From Bacillota bacterium (GTDB taxonomy: Bacteria > Bacillota > Clostridia > Lachnospirales > Lachnospiraceae): a DNA stretch of 14,276 bases. A program made the position numbers and the translations under genes. Location: assembly GCA_023392995.1 (NCBI GenBank), contig JAEWMZ010000120.1, positions 1 to 14,276 on the forward strand. Reading direction: 5' to 3'. Shown here piece by piece: positions 11,873 through 14,276 of the stretch. The notes below the pieces were generated by a model. That model was not told where the DNA came from. It saw only the letters and a list, made by a program, of their open reading frames with translations, and ran no database searches. Numbering within the stretch: the stretch's first letter is position 1; every line of letters starts with the position of its first letter.

Positions 11873-13919
11873 CAAACCACGCCAGCATTTCATGATAATA
11901 ATGCAGCAGCTGCCCTGGGTCAGAGGGTTGATTGTGCCCCACATGGGGATATAGTACCATCTTAACCGGAAGCTCCGGATGCAGATCCTTTAAGGCGACA
12001 AATAGCTGATGAGCACCTTCCACCGGAGTCCTTAAATCCTCCATCCCATGTAAGATCAAAAAAGGTGCATTTACACGTTCCACATAGGAAATGACAGAGC
12101 TTTTTAAGGCGGTTATCATAAATTCTTCAAACCCTGGATAGTTGCTGCTCTCTCCCTGCTGGTCAGAGGAAGCATATGAGATCAGTTCATTCACCATGCT
12201 TCGCTGTGTAATATACGCTTTAAAACGTTTGGAGTGTGTTGCAATATAGTTGGTCATATAGCCACCATAGCTGCCGCCGGTAACTCCAAGCCGCTCCGAA
12301 TCAATCCAGGGATAGCGTTTGCATACCTCATCAACAAATTGCAAGCAATCCACAAAGGCGGAGCCATCCATGGCACGCTCCAAATTGCGATGAACTCTGC
12401 CATAACCACTACTTCCTCTAGGATTGCAGTATATCACTGCATACCCGGCACCGGCAAAGCACTGATACTCATGGGTAAACCCATAGGTATAGAAGGGATG
12501 GGGTCCCCCATGGATATATAGGATACCTGGATACTTCTTCTCCCTGTTATAATTTTGCGGAGGGAGCACCCAGCCGTGAACACTACTTTCGCCGTCCAGA
12601 GTATCAAACCAAAGCTCCTCTGCCTTACTATAGTTCACCTGCTGTAATAAGGCTTCGTTGGACTGTACCAACAGCTTAAGCTCTCCATTCTTCTCATCCA
12701 GCAGATAATAAGCCTCCGGCTGATCCGGTTCTGACTTAGCAAACAGCATTGTTCCGTTACGAGGTAATCCAAGCCCTCCAATGGCCATCGCTCCGCCCAA
12801 GACCGAGGTTACTTTATGCTCCTCTCCGGATAGATTCACCTTAAATAGCTTCGCCTGTCCACGCCAGCCACTTAAGAAATATACATATTCTCCGTCTGAG
12901 GATATTCTTACACTCTCCAGCCCCCGTCCGCAGGAAGCATTATAGGGAAACTGCACCCCATCATAGCAATCCTTTGTTTCTTCCATCAGGCAAATGTCTT
13001 CGCTGCCATCCACAGCAACTTTATGTAAAAAGGCTGGCGGATATCCTGCCCCTTCCGTATCCGCCCCCTCTTTTACTCCAGCTAAAAACCCCATGATGAT
13101 ATAACGTCCATCCGGTGTAAATACAGGTCTTACGGGATTCGGATATGACACAGCCCATTCTCCCTGGGTAAGTCGTTTCATCCGTTTGCTTCCGGAGGCT
13201 TCAATCATAATTAAATCACTGGCAATGGAATCTTTCTTTGCATGGAACCTTGCAGATACGCAGACGATGTTCTTGCCCTCAACAGACCAGGTGTGATGCA
13301 TGTAATCATAAGGACCGTCGGTGATTCTTCGTATTTTTCCAGTTGCTACATCCACAATCCATAGATGCATATGCTCTGGCTGCACAAAGCCTGCTCCGTC
13401 GAATTTATAGCCAAAGTCCTCGATCACCACCGGTTCCTTAGCCCTGACCTTCTGATAGCTTATCTGCTCAGCCGCATATGCTCTGTCAAAGTAGAACTCC
13501 TCCGGTTGATCTGCATCCCCCAGGGAGGCAAATAAGATCTCGTTTCCATCCGGAGACCAGACAGGATCAATTACCCCAGATGTAATGGCGGTAATCTGTC
13601 TTACTTCCCCGGTGGCTAGTTCCGTAACAAAGAGCTGTCTTCCCAGTTCAGGTACTACAGAAAGAAACAACACCTTCGTTCCGTCATGATTAAACCGCGG
13701 ATTTCCTTCTCCCAAACCAGAGGATATCCCTTTTGCACTAATGCTCCGTTTTATCCCTTTTTCCGTATCCAGAAGACATATTTCGTTTACTCGCTTCCCG
13801 GCAGCTGTATCATAATGCGCCGTAGCATAGACCAGGGAGCGGGACGGTTCATGATAATCCCCGTAAGAAAGGGCTTCAAGTAGGTTGCTATCTTCAAAGA
13901 CAGAATTTCTCTTCTTCAT
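11859..13919 (-). CDS. S9 family serine peptidase (prolyl oligopeptidase/acylaminoacyl-peptidase type)
   Basis: Cuts short peptides or blocked N-termini; access to the active site is gated by a beta-propeller. The 686 residues are full length and lack a signal peptide, so it is likely cytoplasmic. Residues about 20-420 form TolB/WD40-like propeller blades with the repeat type PxWSPDGxxIxF (near 75, 119, 209, 265 and 337). The alpha/beta hydrolase domain (about 440-686) has HGGPHPFY (470-477), the oxyanion and loop region NPRGSSGYG (499-507), the nucleophile in GGSYGG (Ser550), Asp628 in HGMEDLRTP and His662 in VGHNQPS, giving a complete triad. The ATG at 13919 begins immediately after the stop of the upstream S9 gene, and AAGGAGGGG lies within that gene's last codons, so translation is coupled. 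A palindromic element sits directly at its stop codon. Confidence 0.95.
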   Translation of the reverse strand: MKKRNSVFEDSNLLEALSYGDYHEPSRSLVYATAHYDTAAGKRVNEICLLDTEKGIKRSISAKGISSGLGEGNPRFNHDGTKVLFLSVVPELGRQLFVTELATGEVRQITAITSGVIDPVWSPDGNEILFASLGDADQPEEFYFDRAYAAEQISYQKVRAKEPVVIEDFGYKFDGAGFVQPEHMHLWIVDVATGKIRRITDGPYDYMHHTWSVEGKNIVCVSARFHAKKDSIASDLIMIEASGSKRMKRLTQGEWAVSYPNPVRPVFTPDGRYIIMGFLAGVKEGADTEGAGYPPAFLHKVAVDGSEDICLMEETKDCYDGVQFPYNASCGRGLESVRISSDGEYVYFLSGWRGQAKLFKVNLSGEEHKVTSVLGGAMAIGGLGLPRNGTMLFAKSEPDQPEAYYLLDEKNGELKLLVQSNEALLQQVNYSKAEELWFDTLDGESSVHGWVLPPQNYNREKKYPGILYIHGGPHPFYTYGFTHEYQCFAGAGYAVIYCNPRGSSGYGRVHRNLERAMDGSAFVDCLQFVDEVCKRYPWIDSERLGVTGGSYGGYMTNYIATHSKRFKAYITQRSMVNELISYASSDQQGESSNYPGFEEFMITALKSSVISYVERVNAPFLILHGMEDLRTPVEGAHQLFVALKDLHPELPVKMVLYPHVGHNQPSDPGQLLHYYHEMLAWFDQYL

Positions 13920-14276
13920 CTACATCCCCTCCTTTAAATACTTCACAAACCAATCGACCATTTCCTGCAGATGCCTGATTTGATGATAAAGCTTCCCAAT
14001 TCTTGTTATTCCATGATTCTCTCCCGGAAACATAACCAGTCTTACCGGAACTTGTGGATTCCTTTCCTTCATCGCAATGAACATCTGCTCGGACTGTTCA
14101 AAGGAGCAGCGATAGTCCAGATAACCATGCAATAGTAATAATGGAACTTTAATCTGATCTACATTCCGAATCAGTGACCTCCTGGCGCGATTTGTTAATA
14201 TCTCCAGCATTTTGACCTTGGAAATATCCTCACAGCCCTTGGAGATAAAGCCCATATCCCCAGTACCATAGGAGGT
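13920..14276 (-). CDS. Tandem S9 family serine peptidase (5' part beyond the window)
   Basis: Only the last 118 residues are visible; the frame is open to the right edge. They start at TSYGTGD, a segment found in S9 catalytic domains a little after the nucleophile, so the Ser itself lies outside. The Asp (HGYLDYRCS) and His (ENHGITRIG) of the triad are present. The segment aligns with the C-terminus of the next gene (VPLLLLHGYLDYR against APFLILHGMEDLR; VRLVMFPGENHGI against VKMVLYPHVGHNQ), so the two are tandem paralogues with clear divergence. The stop codon abuts the ATG of the next gene with no spacer. Confidence 0.92.
   Translation of the reverse strand, partial: TSYGTGDMGFISKGCEDISKVKMLEILTNRARRSLIRNVDQIKVPLLLLHGYLDYRCSFEQSEQMFIAMKERNPQVPVRLVMFPGENHGITRIGKLYHQIRHLQEMVDWFVKYLKEGM

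Noticed and set aside
11708..11944. 78-codon minus-strand frame across the S9 gene end and element B
   Set aside because: It lies in another frame of the S9 gene and of the palindromic repeat, has no domain and no ribosome binding site.

Overview
The window reads as part of a low-to-moderate GC Firmicutes chromosome, most likely a clostridium of the Lachnospiraceae type. The evidence is the pyrH-frr-uppS-cdsA-dxr-rseP gene order, strong GGAGG-type ribosome binding sites, frequent TTA/ATA/AGA codons, and a bactofilin plus a membrane-anchored polysaccharide deacetylase next to that cluster. Every gene I can support is on the minus strand, so transcription runs from the right edge to the left edge. 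The family-level placement is inference.

Right part (about 14276 to 8048): a peptide and amino-acid catabolism block. It holds two tandem S9 prolyl-oligopeptidase-type serine peptidases (the first cut by the window edge), an M61/M1-like HExxH metallopeptidase, an ornithine-cyclodeaminase/mu-crystallin family NAD(P) enzyme that lacks the cyclodeaminase Asp, and an LDH-family 2-hydroxyacid dehydrogenase. A clear intrinsic terminator at 7910-7945 closes the block. A plausible joint role is cutting peptides and then reducing or interconverting the amino- and oxo-acids.

The three gene gaps after the complete S9 gene are the most unusual part. Two hold copies of one 140-150 bp palindromic element (9054-9193 and 11710-11859) with perfect terminal inverted repeats and direct-repeat flanks that begin at the stop codon of the upstream gene. 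The third (10176-10273) holds a degenerate tandem array of 15-17 bp units that resemble the end of the same element. Both full copies also carry the same minus-strand promoter-like pair.

Middle part (7851 to 5515): a PgdA-like peptidoglycan deacetylase and a bactofilin form a two-gene unit. I place a promoter over the apparent upstream ATG of the deacetylase and so choose a downstream TTG start. The 359-bp gap after the bactofilin gene contains a long imperfect hairpin (5764-5843) whose wobble pairs form only in the minus-strand RNA, a short terminator-like stem, and a candidate promoter for pyrH.

Left part (5514 to 1): a housekeeping operon. UMP kinase and ribosome recycling factor are followed by undecaprenyl diphosphate synthase and CDP-diglyceride synthase (envelope lipids), then DXP reductoisomerase (isoprenoid precursors for UppS) and the RseP/RasP site-2 protease, truncated by the left edge. 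A nine-codon leader reading frame with its own good ribosome binding site overlaps the rseP start by ATGA.
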